A stretch of DNA of 64,000 bases from Candidatus Babeliaceae bacterium (GTDB lineage: Bacteria; Babelota; Babeliae; Babelales; Babelaceae): positions 34,384 to 98,383 of the forward strand of contig JAFFZZ010000114.1 of assembly GCA_016933915.1 (NCBI GenBank), written 5' to 3'. The position numbers and the translations under genes were made by a program. The notes under the pieces were generated by a model, which was given only the letters and a program-made list of their open reading frames with translations, searched no databases and was not told where the DNA came from. This document shows, one piece after another, positions 36,409 through 47,004 of the stretch. Each line of letters opens with the position of its first letter. Within the stretch, counting starts at the first letter, position 1.

Positions 36409-38757
36409 ATGCGTACTGCTGCTGCAAATGATCAGGTACCGTACGAATCAATTCCACAAAAACTATCCGTTGTTCCGACCATCGACGTGGTCGTCTTTCC
36501 GCACACCATAATACCTCTCTTGGTAGTGGATGAGCGAATTATCAACGGAGTAAATTACGCACTTGAGCACGATCAAAAGATGATCATGCTTCTCGCCGCA
36601 AAAAAAAGCGAAGACATGCAAAACGACACCATTGGAACGGAAGATTTGCATGAAACAGGAACCATTGCTTCAATTATGAGAGTTATACGCATGCCAGAAG
36701 GGGGCTTAAAGATTCTCGTGCAAGGACTCCATCGCGCAAAGGTAACTGAGCTCAGCTCAGAAAACGAAATCTTGCGTGCACAGATCGTCATTTTACCATT
36801 CGAAACCGAAGCTCAAACAACTGAAATTGCCGCGCAGATAAGAAATATAAAAGATATTGCTGACCAACTTGCTATGCAGGGTCAAGCCCCAACGCCAGAT
36901 TTTCATCTCATTCTTTCTAAGATGCACGATCCGGAACGCATAGCAGACTTTATCCTATCGCACCTCTCTTTATCGACCGACCAGGCGCAAGAATTACTTG
37001 AATCAACAACACACGCGGCCTTCCTGGAGGGAATTTACAAAAGACTTGCACAAGAACTTGAAGTTGCGGCCGCACAAGAAAGAATTAAGAATAGGACGCG
37101 CGAAGCATTAAACCAGGCCCAGAAAGAGTTCTTCCTACGCGAACAATTGCGAGCAATTAGGAGCGAACTCGGCGATGATGACGCGGGTGAAATTGATAAT
37201 CTCCGCCAAAAACTCGAAACACTCCCAATAGCAGAAGAATCAAAACAAGAGATTGTCCGCCAGATTAGCAGACTTGAAAAAACCGCATCAGATTCCATGG
37301 AAGCAGCCGTTATTCGCAACTATCTAGAACTTGTTCTTGCGCTACCGTGGGACAAAACAACAACCGACAATCTTGATCTTGAACATGCAAAGCAAGTTCT
37401 CGACGAAGATCACTACGGATTGCGCGAAGTCAAAGACAGAATCCTCGACTTCATTTCCGTTCGCACGTTAAACAAAGAAGGCAAGGCACCAATCCTCTGT
37501 CTCGCAGGCCCTCCTGGAACCGGAAAAACATCACTCGGTAAATCGATTGCCCGCGCTCTTGGCCGATCATATGCCCGCGTTGCTCTCGGTGGCATCAAAG
37601 ACGAAGCTGAAATTCGTGGACACCGACGCACCTATGTCGGCGCAATGCCGGGACGGTTTATCCAATGCATTCGAAAAGCAGAGTCAATTAATCCGGTCAT
37701 TATCATCGACGAACTTGATAAAATTGGTACCGATTTTCGTGGCGATCCATCGGCAGCTATGCTTGAAGTTCTCGACCCGCAACAAAATAAAACTTTTTAC
37801 GATAACTACTTGGGCATTCCATTCGACTTATCGCAAGCATTGTTTATTGCTACCGCAAATGACATCAGCACTATTTCAGAGGCATTACGAGATCGACTCG
37901 AAATAATAGAGCTTTCGAGCTACACATCAGAAGAAAAAATGGCCATTGCGCGTAAGCACCTTTTCAACGGCTGCAGCTCAGAAACAGGACTTTCAATTGA
38001 TCAGCTCATACTCCCCAACGAAGTACTCGAAGATATCATCACCAACTACACTCGTGAAGCTGGCGTCCGCGAACTAGAACGTCTTATCAAAAAGCTCTGC
38101 TCGAAAACAGCTCGGTCACTTATTGAAAAAAAAGAAGTCATCTCCTTCTCAAAAGATAATATTGAAACATATCTTGGACCACGTCATTTTGCCGAAGAAG
38201 AACATGAACATCTCGATAAAGTCGGCATTACAAATGGACTCGCCTGGACCAGCTTTGGCGGTGAAACAATCAAAATTGAAGCTGTTGTCATGGCAGGAAG
38301 CGGTAAATTGATTTTAACCGGCCGCCTCGGTGAAGTAATGAAAGAATCTGCACAAGCTGCTTTAAGCTATGCACGAGCACACGCCGATCAGTTTGGCATT
38401 GATCCAAAGATCTTTTCTGAGTATGATCTACACGTTCACGTCCCAGCAGGCGGCGTTCCAAAGGATGGGCCTTCCGCGGGAATAACCATTCTCTCCTCGA
38501 TTCTTTCAGCCCTTACTAAACGACCAATCCGGGCTGAATATGCCATGACAGGTGAGATAAATCTGCAAGGTAATATTATGCCTATAGGCGGTGTACGAGA
38601 AAAAATTTTGGCAGCAAAACGTAACAAAATCCCTCATGTCTTGCTCCCTGCAAAAAACAAAAAAGACCTCACCGGGCTTGAAGATCTTGCAAGCGGAGTA
38701 ACTATAACCTTTGTTGAACATGCGGATGAGGTTTTGATGCATGTTTTGGTATCGTAA
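36409..38757 (+). CDS. lon: ATP-dependent protease Lon
   Basis: 782 aa, complete. N-terminal substrate-binding LAN domain (VPTIDVVVFPHTIIPLLV), a long helical linker, AAA+ module with GPPGTGKTSLGKSIA and Walker B IIIDELDK, then the serine protease domain with PKDGPSAGIT (catalytic Ser) and the lysine in GGVREKILAAKR. Degrades misfolded and regulatory proteins in the cytoplasm. The stop codon is directly followed by the ATG of a sugar-kinase gene. Confidence 0.98.
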   Translation: MRTAAANDQVPYESIPQKLSVVPTIDVVVFPHTIIPLLVVDERIINGVNYALEHDQKMIMLLAAKKSEDMQNDTIGTEDLHETGTIASIMRVIRMPEGGLKILVQGLHRAKVTELSSENEILRAQIVILPFETEAQTTEIAAQIRNIKDIADQLAMQGQAPTPDFHLILSKMHDPERIADFILSHLSLSTDQAQELLESTTHAAFLEGIYKRLAQELEVAAAQERIKNRTREALNQAQKEFFLREQLRAIRSELGDDDAGEIDNLRQKLETLPIAEESKQEIVRQISRLEKTASDSMEAAVIRNYLELVLALPWDKTTTDNLDLEHAKQVLDEDHYGLREVKDRILDFISVRTLNKEGKAPILCLAGPPGTGKTSLGKSIARALGRSYARVALGGIKDEAEIRGHRRTYVGAMPGRFIQCIRKAESINPVIIIDELDKIGTDFRGDPSAAMLEVLDPQQNKTFYDNYLGIPFDLSQALFIATANDISTISEALRDRLEIIELSSYTSEEKMAIARKHLFNGCSSETGLSIDQLILPNEVLEDIITNYTREAGVRELERLIKKLCSKTARSLIEKKEVISFSKDNIETYLGPRHFAEEEHEHLDKVGITNGLAWTSFGGETIKIEAVVMAGSGKLILTGRLGEVMKESAQAALSYARAHADQFGIDPKIFSEYDLHVHVPAGGVPKDGPSAGITILSSILSALTKRPIRAEYAMTGEINLQGNIMPIGGVREKILAAKRNKIPHVLLPAKNKKDLTGLEDLASGVTITFVEHADEVLMHVLVS

Positions 38758-39699
38758 ATGGAGACTAAAAAAACGAATATTCTCGTCATCGGAAGCGCTA
38801 CCTGCGATATCTTTATCGAATGCGCTCCGGACGAAATCACACCGCACATTCTATCGGGCATTAAAATCGATATCTCACGTCTCCATTATTTGGTTGGAGG
38901 CGGTTGCATTAATGCCAGTAATGCACTCAAAGCACTCGGCTTTGAGCCGCTTCCCATATTCAAACTTGGACGTGACCAAACCGCACAGGTTGTCCTCAAA
39001 AAAATTAAAGCTTTAGGTCTCAAAACGGATTACGCCACCTTTGATACCGACAAACCAACTGCAACATCTTTTATTATTCCAACACCTTCCGAAAATCGCA
39101 CTATCTTTGCTTATCGAGGGGCAAGTGAACATTTAGCCCCTGGTGACATACCTTTCGAAAAACTCCCACAACTGAGCGGAATTTACCTTGCACCACTAAC
39201 GGGCGCCTCACTTGAACTACTCCCATCCGCAGCTGAATTTGCCGCAAAAAACCAGCTCCCTTTTATGCACAATCCAAGTAACTATTCTCTCACCAACGGG
39301 TGGCACCTTCTCAAAAGATACTTACCATCCATCGGCACACTCCTGGTAAATCGGGCAGAAGCACAGCTTCTCTGGAACAAACTTCATCCGAATACAGCTT
39401 TTTCAATTGAAGAATTCCTGCAAAGAGTGCACGAATATACACATCAGACAATCATTATGACCGATGGAAACTCAGGCGTTTATCTAAAAGATAAAAAAGA
39501 TCACATCTTCCAGCCACGAATTACTGTTCCTGTCGCACAAACTGTTGGTGCTGGGGATACCTTTGGCGCTACCTATTTCGGTTGTATCTGCCGAGGATTT
39601 TCAACACAAAAAGCGCTTCACGCAAGCACTATCCAAAGTTCTCTACACGTAAGAGCCCACCCATTACTTTCAATCGAAAAAATTAATGAGAAAATATAA
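38758..39699 (+). CDS. PfkB-family carbohydrate/nucleoside kinase
   Basis: 313 aa. Ribokinase fold: N-terminal substrate motif GGGCINASNALKALG, then VNRAEAQLLW, and the C-terminal signature QTVGAGDTFGATYFG with the catalytic base Asp and anion hole. Phosphorylates a sugar or nucleoside; the substrate (ribose, fructose, adenosine) cannot be decided. It begins immediately after the lon stop codon with no gap, so translation is probably coupled. Confidence 0.9.
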   Translation: METKKTNILVIGSATCDIFIECAPDEITPHILSGIKIDISRLHYLVGGGCINASNALKALGFEPLPIFKLGRDQTAQVVLKKIKALGLKTDYATFDTDKPTATSFIIPTPSENRTIFAYRGASEHLAPGDIPFEKLPQLSGIYLAPLTGASLELLPSAAEFAAKNQLPFMHNPSNYSLTNGWHLLKRYLPSIGTLLVNRAEAQLLWNKLHPNTAFSIEEFLQRVHEYTHQTIIMTDGNSGVYLKDKKDHIFQPRITVPVAQTVGAGDTFGATYFGCICRGFSTQKALHASTIQSSLHVRAHPLLSIEKINEKI

Positions 39700-39828
39700 G
39701 AACAATTCATCCAATCAAGGCATTCACAAACCTTAACTTTCCATTTATTGCAAAAAAATCAATTTTTGTTAGACTTAAAATTCGTGGAGCATCCAATTAA
39801 TTTTAAATTGTACGGTGGAGAATCTTAT

Positions 39829-40281
39829 ATGAAAAAGTTGTTTTTGGTTATCAGTTGCTTTTTGATGAGTGGTATGTCGATTAGCGCAGCAAATTCAGGA
39901 AATATGAGTGGTATGTTGGGCAGCATAGGAGAGTATTACCTTAATACAGCACGTAAAACAGTGCTACTTACTGCAATTCCTTCTATTTTTGTTACTCTTG
40001 CACGGCTCGGTACTCCACGCCTCGATGTCAAACCAACAACCGCCAACGTTCTTGCATTTGCCGCTGATCTTCTAGGGCTTATAAGCGCCAGCTACTATGC
40101 ATATGACTACAACGACATAAAAGGTTGTTCAACCAGTGAATATTGTGAAAAGCATGAGTGCAAACATAGGAAATCTGATAAATCGGCCATAAATCTGAGT
40201 GCTTGGTTCTCATTCTTTATCGCTGGTGGAGACACTCTTATCCGTGCTGGCCAGCTCTGGTTGCCACTTAAAAAGGCATAA
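39829..40281 (+). CDS. Small exported membrane protein of unknown function
   Basis: 150 aa from the ATG with GGAG upstream; the longer frame from 39748 lacks an SD. Signal peptide MKKLFLVISCFLMSGMSISA, two or three further hydrophobic segments, and a short Cys/His-rich loop (CSTSEYCEKHECKH, about 113-126) that could bind a metal or form disulfides. No family recognised. Precedes a second small membrane protein by 34 bp. Confidence 0.65.
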   Translation: MKKLFLVISCFLMSGMSISAANSGNMSGMLGSIGEYYLNTARKTVLLTAIPSIFVTLARLGTPRLDVKPTTANVLAFAADLLGLISASYYAYDYNDIKGCSTSEYCEKHECKHRKSDKSAINLSAWFSFFIAGGDTLIRAGQLWLPLKKA

Positions 40282-40315
40282 AGAGTCAAAAACAAAAAGT
40301 AATTGCGAAGGTTCC

Positions 40316-40852
40316 ATGGATCTGAAAAAGCTTTTTCTCGTGCTCTTTTATCTGGTGCTTACTATCAGCGCAACAAGATTGCCCGCTATGGGAAATGAAA
40401 AGTCATCAAGAAATCCTGGCGATTTCAATGATCTCAATCCATTTAATTGCGCCACAACGCAAAAAAACGAGCCGAGCACTTCCAACAAACAGAATGGGAA
40501 GGAAATTACCGGGAGCGGAAATATCTATCCGGACCTCGAGAATAAAAAAGTGGCAGACAACGTGAGAAATATCTTGGCAGCAAACATTCTTGACGGCACA
40601 CTCGTAATGCTTCCGTGGTTTCTTTTACGCTTTATTTTTCCTCAAACAACGCACAATGCATTTAGGCAATTTTATTGCACTTTAGGAAACCAGGGCGGTA
40701 TCTTATGTAGCGCAGGAATAACACCGGCTCTTCTACTCAGAACATGGCTCTTTCAAAATGGGACAGCAAGAAAACGTATGCAGAACTCAATCGGCAGCAT
40801 TTTAGGCTTTGGTCTGACCTGTCTTTTAGCAAAAACTATCGCTCGGTCATAA
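40316..40852 (+). CDS. Small exported membrane protein of unknown function
   Basis: 178 aa from MDLKKLFLVLFYLVLTISAT, with GAAGG upstream; a longer frame from 40199 would overlap the previous gene. A polar Asn/Ser-rich segment (25-75) is followed by about three hydrophobic segments. The last helices recall those of the preceding gene in placement but sequence identity is not obvious. No recognisable domain. Confidence 0.65.
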   Translation: MDLKKLFLVLFYLVLTISATRLPAMGNEKSSRNPGDFNDLNPFNCATTQKNEPSTSNKQNGKEITGSGNIYPDLENKKVADNVRNILAANILDGTLVMLPWFLLRFIFPQTTHNAFRQFYCTLGNQGGILCSAGITPALLLRTWLFQNGTARKRMQNSIGSILGFGLTCLLAKTIARS

Positions 40853-40863
40853 TATAAAAATAG

Positions 40864-42363
40864 TTACCAGGTATAACCAAGCAACGCCCATACACCCCAG
40901 TTCTTGAGCGTGGTGTTCGTATGAGGAAATTCATAATAACCGCCCAGACCAACCAGGGTACCATAATCTTCGGTTCGATCTGCAAAAAGAGCAAAATTCA
41001 ATCGCGTTCCTATACCACCTCTTCCAGAAGCAGACATCGGATCAAAATCACTCTCATGGAGTGGGACAAAGATTTTGTTGCCCTCACTGTCAGTATCGTC
41101 AGCAGCAAGCTCTGCTATAGTACTCTGACTTGCAGTACAATCAACCGTTGAGCCGGCAATTCCATAAAACTCAATTCGTGGTTTTGATTTATTATCGCAA
41201 CAATTATCGCGCAATTTTACCTGTTCGCTATCATGGGCCCAAAATTCGAACCCTGCCTCAAAGGACCAGGCATCAACGTGGTGAAAGCAGAGAGTCCCAG
41301 CAATATTTACAAAACTGTGAGGTTTAACTTCAACACTAAAGGTAGAAACGTTAGCAAGCGGAATTGTTTGTTCTTCTCCCTTGCGTCGGACTAACATATA
41401 TCGACTCCACTGCTTATCGCGAAGATCAAGTGTACGCCTCTGATGCGTTGACGAAAGAAATCGATGCTCAATTGCCGCGCAAAGTTGAAAGGCACTCTGG
41501 TCACAACAATACCCCAGCGGCAACTGAATAATAAGTGTATTCAGAATACTCCAGGCACCATTCGAACCAGTTCGAGGTTTAAAAAGATAATCAGGATCTT
41601 CAAGCCGCTCTTCACCGGGAGTTGCAAATCCTGTTTGATAGGAAATCAGCACCCCTTTCTCATCCAGCAATGTCCGACCAACAGTTGCACGTACTTCACC
41701 AGCACCAACTACAGAATGTGCAACCGTATCAAACCGGGCATATTCAAGGTCGATTCTATTAAGGGCATTTCTAATTCGTGCATCTGAAGACTGTGGCATA
41801 AGACTGCGTTCGTCGCTCACAATAGGAATTGAAATATCAAGCCACCAAGCATTCAACCATTTCCAATCAAACCACGATTTTAAATCCTGGTTTATCGCAA
41901 TTGTTACACCACCAATCCGTTCACGTGGACAGACAGTGAAAGTGCCGTCAACGGTATGGTCAACAGCCTTCTGCGTATTACGGATATCGAGCCACTCAGC
42001 GCGAACATCTCGTGTTAATTTTTGCGCCGAATCATCGCCCGCTACCACAATTTTATCTTTACAGCTGAGAAGCCAATATGCAGGAAGCCCACGCTCTGGT
42101 TCTGAACGCTGATAGATAGGCACCGCACGAATCGATGTTCCCCAGCCACACGGTTTGCGAGAAATAAAATGCATCACACGGCCACTTATCGAACCGATAG
42201 TATGATATATCGGACGAGGAAACATGAAAGTCTGACTTGTTCTATAAATTTTTGAACGATAGGCAATAGTCTCACTATAACCTATCTGCTCAGTTTGGGC
42301 AAACGCCTGACAAGCGATAGAAGCGAGAATCAGAAAAAACAAACTAGTTGAATTCTGTTTCAT
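40864..42363 (-). CDS. Probable outer-membrane beta-barrel protein
   Basis: 499 aa from MKQNSTSL, with AAAGGGG upstream. Signal peptide ends near AFAQTEQ. The mature part is rich in aromatic residues and alternating beta-strand patterns, and it ends in an aromatic C-terminal strand, GVWALLGYTW, the recognition signal typical of BAM-inserted barrels. It shares a FEAGFEFW...EQVKLRD block with the equivalent block (IEFGLFYNYWYRSAEQLQLKD) of the barrel-like protein at 48.5 kb. Function unknown; porin or adhesin are possible. Confidence 0.7.
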   Translation of the reverse strand: MKQNSTSLFFLILASIACQAFAQTEQIGYSETIAYRSKIYRTSQTFMFPRPIYHTIGSISGRVMHFISRKPCGWGTSIRAVPIYQRSEPERGLPAYWLLSCKDKIVVAGDDSAQKLTRDVRAEWLDIRNTQKAVDHTVDGTFTVCPRERIGGVTIAINQDLKSWFDWKWLNAWWLDISIPIVSDERSLMPQSSDARIRNALNRIDLEYARFDTVAHSVVGAGEVRATVGRTLLDEKGVLISYQTGFATPGEERLEDPDYLFKPRTGSNGAWSILNTLIIQLPLGYCCDQSAFQLCAAIEHRFLSSTHQRRTLDLRDKQWSRYMLVRRKGEEQTIPLANVSTFSVEVKPHSFVNIAGTLCFHHVDAWSFEAGFEFWAHDSEQVKLRDNCCDNKSKPRIEFYGIAGSTVDCTASQSTIAELAADDTDSEGNKIFVPLHESDFDPMSASGRGGIGTRLNFALFADRTEDYGTLVGLGGYYEFPHTNTTLKNWGVWALLGYTW

Positions 42364-42491
42364 ACACAACCCCTTTCGGTCAATCCTAGGACACCTCGAC
42401 AAGAAAAACAAGCCCGTCGCTTTTCTTTACTCAGGGCTGTGCTAAACTGTGACGCGAAATAGAGAGTCCTTTTACATGGGAGAAAATGTAT

Positions 42492-42740
42492 ATGAAACGT
42501 TTAGCAATAACACTTGCAATCGTATTTTCACTACTTTGCAGCACTAATCTTTTCGCAGAAGACACACCAAAAGCAGCGGAAGTCACCCAAAAAACCTGTT
42601 CCTGCTGTTTAAATAACAAATTGGTATGGATTGGCGGTACTGTTATATCTCTCGCTGCACTTGGCGCTCTTGCATACTACTTCTACACACAACAAACGAC
42701 ACAACCAGTTGAAGAACAACAGTCAGCGGAACAAATATAA
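42492..42740 (+). CDS. Small single-pass membrane protein
   Basis: 82 aa. Signal peptide MKRLAITLAIVFSLLCSTNLFAE, a CSCC motif (about 37-40) and one membrane helix (LVWIGGTVISLAALGALAYYF) with a Gln/Glu-rich tail. Start chosen for SD spacing (GGGAG 9 bp upstream). TGCTAAACT at 42440-42448 is a likely extended -10. Function unknown. Confidence 0.65.
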   Translation: MKRLAITLAIVFSLLCSTNLFAEDTPKAAEVTQKTCSCCLNNKLVWIGGTVISLAALGALAYYFYTQQTTQPVEEQQSAEQI

Positions 42741-42768
42741 ATTTACAGGGGGCGGTTATGCCCCCCCT

Positions 42769-43257
42769 CTATCTCTCATCTCCGAAAGCACCCACAAGTT
42801 TGTCATAAATTTCCATTAAGTCGCTCGTTATCAGCCGAGTTCCAGTAAGAATAGGTAAAAAATTTGTATCGCCTTTAAATCGAGGAACAAGATGAAAATG
42901 AATGTGCTGTGGGATGCTTCCGCCGGCGGTACCGTCTCCCAAGTTAATTCCCGCATTCATTCCCTGACACCCCATTATTTCAAACAACACTTTAATAGCT
43001 TTATTCATAATATCCATCATTTCGTATCGCTCTTCTTCTGTAAGCTCTGCAAAAACACCAATATGCCGATACGGAATTACGAGCAGGTGACCCGCATTAT
43101 AGGGATGAAGACAAAGAAATAGTGCACAGGTACAAAATCTTTTTACAATTAAATTTGCCCTATCATCGGAAGCAGCGAAAGCATGACAAAAGGGACAAAC
43201 ATCAGTTACTGAGCTCCGTTTATATCGCTTTCGCCACGGTAAATATAAAAACCCCAT
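42769..43257 (-). CDS. HIT-family nucleotide hydrolase/phosphorylase
   Basis: 162 aa. Histidine triad QHIHFHLVPR in the C-terminal half, plus an N-terminal CPFCH zinc-ligand motif and PYNAGHLLVIPYRH, an arrangement typical of the Ap4A-phosphorylase-like branch of HIT proteins (Fhit/Hint relatives). Acts on dinucleoside polyphosphates or nucleoside phosphoramidates. Isolated on the minus strand. Confidence 0.92.
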   Translation of the reverse strand: MGFLYLPWRKRYKRSSVTDVCPFCHAFAASDDRANLIVKRFCTCALFLCLHPYNAGHLLVIPYRHIGVFAELTEEERYEMMDIMNKAIKVLFEIMGCQGMNAGINLGDGTAGGSIPQHIHFHLVPRFKGDTNFLPILTGTRLITSDLMEIYDKLVGAFGDER

Positions 43258-43769
43258 CGCTATCCTTGTAAATTTAGAACACCCTCATTCCGTTCTTTTC
43301 GAATCGCTTAGAAAAGACCTTGTTACTTAATATTTTATCACTCGATTTTTTCTTTTTTTATACCAAGTTCTTTTTCTCGGCCTATAAACTTCATGACCGG
43401 ACACAAAAAGCTGCCGTGCCACAACGAGCAACGACAGAACAAAAACACCCACAGCTAAGCTTTTTTCAATTTAAATCCTTTGTCACCGATGCTCAAACAA
43501 AATCAACTATCAAACTTTTTACTCTAAATTGAATGGTATAATAAAACATATAGCAAAACCAACCCCCCTTTTCCTCAAGGCAACTGAGATGAAATTTTCA
43601 CCACCAATCGACAAATTTCCCCGCCTCTTAGATCTTGCTGTTTATATTATCTGTCTCAGCTTTCTCATTTTCATCTGGCCAATAACACTCATAGCCTGGT
43701 TTATAATGCAACACAACAAAAGTAGTAACCAACATATTTGAAAAACAAGATGGACAAGAAGAAATCGAT
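43258..43769. other. 512-bp region with no confident gene
   Basis: AT-rich, between the HIT gene and the HAD-like gene. A possible 50-aa single-pass membrane protein is listed separately. An open frame at 43320-43532 has low-complexity Phe-rich sequence, no SD and no relatives I recognise. No RNA structure seen. Confidence 0.5.
43589..43741 (+). CDS. Possible small membrane protein
   Basis: 50 aa: MKFSPPIDKFPRLLDLAVY followed by a 20-residue hydrophobic helix (IICLSFLIFIWPITLIAWFI) and a short polar tail. A weak AAGG lies 10 bp before the ATG. A start at 43529 would give 70 aa. Supported only by the credible helix and position before the HAD-like gene. Confidence 0.35.
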   Translation: MKFSPPIDKFPRLLDLAVYIICLSFLIFIWPITLIAWFIMQHNKSSNQHI

Positions 43770-44458
<689 letters not shown>

Positions 44459-44492
44459 TCACTATCAGTTTACAAAAAAGGCCACGTTTTGG

Positions 44493-46010
44493 CTACCGGG
44501 CGGGAGCAGGAGCAAAAGCACTCATAAACTCACTTGCAATCTGACGTAGTTGCGTATGCGCAGTCACATCCATCTCACCTTTTAGCTCGATAGCCCCATA
44601 AATATCTGGATAAACCGATTTCACATAACTGGCAAACCGAACAGCTGTCTGCCGTACCTCAGTAAGTGGAATCGCATCAAGGAAGTTTTCACGGAGTAAG
44701 AAAAGCTGCAACGCCTCATCAACAAAGGTATACGTAACATGAAGTGGTTGCTTTAGCAGCTCTACCACAACCGCTCCACGAGCGAGACGCTTCTGAGAAA
44801 TAGGGTCCAACTCTGAGCCAAACTGCGAGAACGCAAGCAATTCATTATACTGTGCAAGCTCCAGCCGCAGTGCCCTGGTCATCTGCTTAATCACTCTTGT
44901 CTGTGCAGAACCGACACGAGAAACCGAAAGTTCAACATTCACCGCCGGTCGTACACCCGCATTAAAAAGCTTTGTATCCAAAAAAATCTGACCATCGGTA
45001 ATTGAAATCAAATTAGTCGGAATATATGCAGTAATATCATCGTTCTGAATCTGAACTATAGGTAACGCTGTCAGGGATCCTCCAGAAGCCAATTTCCCTG
45101 CTCGTTCCAGCAGCCGAGAATGGAGATAAAAAACATCTCCTGGATATGCTTCACGACCAGGAGGACGCCGCATAAGAAGAGATATTTCTCGATACGCCGT
45201 CGCATGGTTACTTAGATCGTCATAGACAACTAACACATCCTCTCTTTGAGAACGGAAAAATTCACCAATGGTGGTACCAACATACGGCGCCAGATATCTA
45301 TTCAAAGCCGAAGAGCTCGCGTCAGCACTCACTACCACTGTATATTCAAGAGCACCGTGCTCCTCGAACATTCGCACAATTCGGGCCAAATTAGCTTGGC
45401 GTTGCCCAATTGAAACATAAACACAGTAAACGTTTTTGCCTTTCTGATGCAAAATAGTATCTAAGGCTAAAGCTGTCTTTCCAGTGCTTCGGTTACCAAT
45501 AATAAGTTCACGTTGGCCACGACCAACAGGAACAAGCGCATCGATAACGGTAACACCTGTCTCTAAAGATTCATTGATAGGGCTTCTGTCAACAATTCCT
45601 GGAACCGTAACCTCGATAGGAACAAGTTTTTCATACTCAAGCCCGCCAAGAGAATCAATCGGATTCCCAACAGCATCAAGCACCCTGCCCAACAACTTTC
45701 TGCCTACCGGAGCCTTAAACTCACCTCCCGTACGTCGAACAATCTCTTGCTCTACCACGGGAATCTGAGAATCAATAAGAAAAACGGTACACTGTTGTTC
45801 TTTCAAATCAAGCACTATCCCGCGATTTCCCCCTTCAAACTGCAAGAGCTCGCCGTATACCGCATTCGTTAGGCCAACCACAATACAACTAGCATCACCA
45901 ACCTGAACCACGCGGCCAATTTCTGTCATTTTTTCCGCCTGGACGCCCTTCTCAATCTCATGAAGAGATTTTTCAAACAATGAGACCAGATCGGCACTTT
46001 TGATTTCCAT
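44493..46010 (-). CDS. atpA: F-type ATP synthase subunit alpha
   Basis: 505 aa. P-loop GNRSTGKTALALD, then ALEYTVVVSADASSSALNRYLAPY, the DDLSNHATAYREISLLMRRPPGREAYPGDVFY block and the conserved SVSRVGSAQTR segment, all typical of alpha. Forms the F1 hexamer with beta. Last gene of this operon piece: the usual gamma, beta and epsilon genes do not follow; instead there is a tRNA and an opposing gene. AAGGATAGGG precedes the ATG. Confidence 0.97.
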   Translation of the reverse strand: MEIKSADLVSLFEKSLHEIEKGVQAEKMTEIGRVVQVGDASCIVVGLTNAVYGELLQFEGGNRGIVLDLKEQQCTVFLIDSQIPVVEQEIVRRTGGEFKAPVGRKLLGRVLDAVGNPIDSLGGLEYEKLVPIEVTVPGIVDRSPINESLETGVTVIDALVPVGRGQRELIIGNRSTGKTALALDTILHQKGKNVYCVYVSIGQRQANLARIVRMFEEHGALEYTVVVSADASSSALNRYLAPYVGTTIGEFFRSQREDVLVVYDDLSNHATAYREISLLMRRPPGREAYPGDVFYLHSRLLERAGKLASGGSLTALPIVQIQNDDITAYIPTNLISITDGQIFLDTKLFNAGVRPAVNVELSVSRVGSAQTRVIKQMTRALRLELAQYNELLAFSQFGSELDPISQKRLARGAVVVELLKQPLHVTYTFVDEALQLFLLRENFLDAIPLTEVRQTAVRFASYVKSVYPDIYGAIELKGEMDVTAHTQLRQIASEFMSAFAPAPAR

Positions 46011-46019
46011 ACCCTATCC

Positions 46020-46526
46020 TTATGGTAATCGTTGCAAGGCACGAAGCCGTTGGGCAATGGAACATTCCCACAGGACGGTTTCCCCCTCAACTCGAATGCC
46101 TGCAATGAGGCTCGGATCACGTTTCACCGTAAAAAATACTTTTTTGCCAGCAATTTTTTCTAAAAAACGCCCAAGTTCAGCATGCTGCTCTACTGTTAAT
46201 TCATGTGAGATACGTACGGTACACCAGAGAACATTACATCGCTGCTGATAAAGCGCAGAAAACGCGGCAACTATATCGGGAAAAAGCCAAAGTCGCCCAT
46301 CTCGCTGTAAAAGATCCCCCAAAATATCAAACCGACAACAAGAAAGCAACCCACCTGCAGCTTTCTGACAATCACTGGAGGTTGCATTAAACCAAAAAGA
46401 TCTGTTTTTCCCTATCGCCACTGCAAACGCTTCCAACTCAGCAATAAAAGAATCTTCACAAGGAAGCATAACAACCGCAAAAAGTGCTCGCGCATACCGA
46501 TATGCCAAAAACAATTGCCTATCCAT
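46020..46526 (-). CDS. atpH: F-type ATP synthase subunit delta
   Basis: 168 aa, about normal. The start AYRYARALFAVV matches the conserved N-terminal helix of delta (OSCP), and the C-terminus has VEGETVLWECSIAQRLRALQRLP, a recognisable though diverged form of the I-G-x-x-V-x-D-x-S-x-x-x-x-L end. It joins F1 to the b stalk. Position between b and alpha supports the call. Overlaps atpF by 8 bp. Confidence 0.88.
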   Translation of the reverse strand: MDRQLFLAYRYARALFAVVMLPCEDSFIAELEAFAVAIGKNRSFWFNATSSDCQKAAGGLLSCCRFDILGDLLQRDGRLWLFPDIVAAFSALYQQRCNVLWCTVRISHELTVEQHAELGRFLEKIAGKKVFFTVKRDPSLIAGIRVEGETVLWECSIAQRLRALQRLP

Positions 46527-47004
46527 TATCCCCAGTTACCTCTCGAAAAAGACGATGCAGATAACGGGACCCCGCTTCTTCGTCTGCAAATTCCTTTTCT
46601 AAAACCGTCCGCGATTCTTTGATCACTTCGGGTAAAATTCGGTCTTGTAGTTTTTTAATCTGGTACAATCGCCACCGCTCACGGTGCAAGCGAGCCATCT
46701 CTTCAACCCGCTGCTGCAGCTCCTCCTGTTTTCTTTTTTGATCAGCCTCAATCTGTTGCTGCCATCGAAGAATATTCCGCTCCAGCTCGTCACAAAGAAC
46801 ACTCTGCTTCTGCCGATCTCCCGCAATCTCATCAAGCCGCTTTTTGATACGACCAGTATTGTCGTACAATTCCTGGCGCTCTTTTTCTTTCTGCTCAAAT
46901 GAAAATTGTAATTCAGGAAATATCTTGTACCGAATAATATAGTACAAAACACCAAAAAGAACGGCTGCATTGAGCCCAAGAAACAGATAATCAACAAAAC
47001 TCAT
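46519..47004 (-). CDS. atpF: F-type ATP synthase subunit b
   Basis: 161 aa. One N-terminal membrane helix (FLGLNAAVLFGVLYYIIRYKI) and a long charged coiled coil, the standard layout of b. Peripheral stalk of the F0 sector. Begins within an ATGA overlap with the upstream b-like gene and overlaps atpH downstream, so these genes are translated together. Confidence 0.88.
   Translation of the reverse strand: MSFVDYLFLGLNAAVLFGVLYYIIRYKIFPELQFSFEQKEKERQELYDNTGRIKKRLDEIAGDRQKQSVLCDELERNILRWQQQIEADQKRKQEELQQRVEEMARLHRERWRLYQIKKLQDRILPEVIKESRTVLEKEFADEEAGSRYLHRLFREVTGDNG

Noticed and set aside
43320..43532. 70-aa plus-strand frame
   Set aside because: Phe-rich low complexity, no SD, no membrane topology or relatives recognised.
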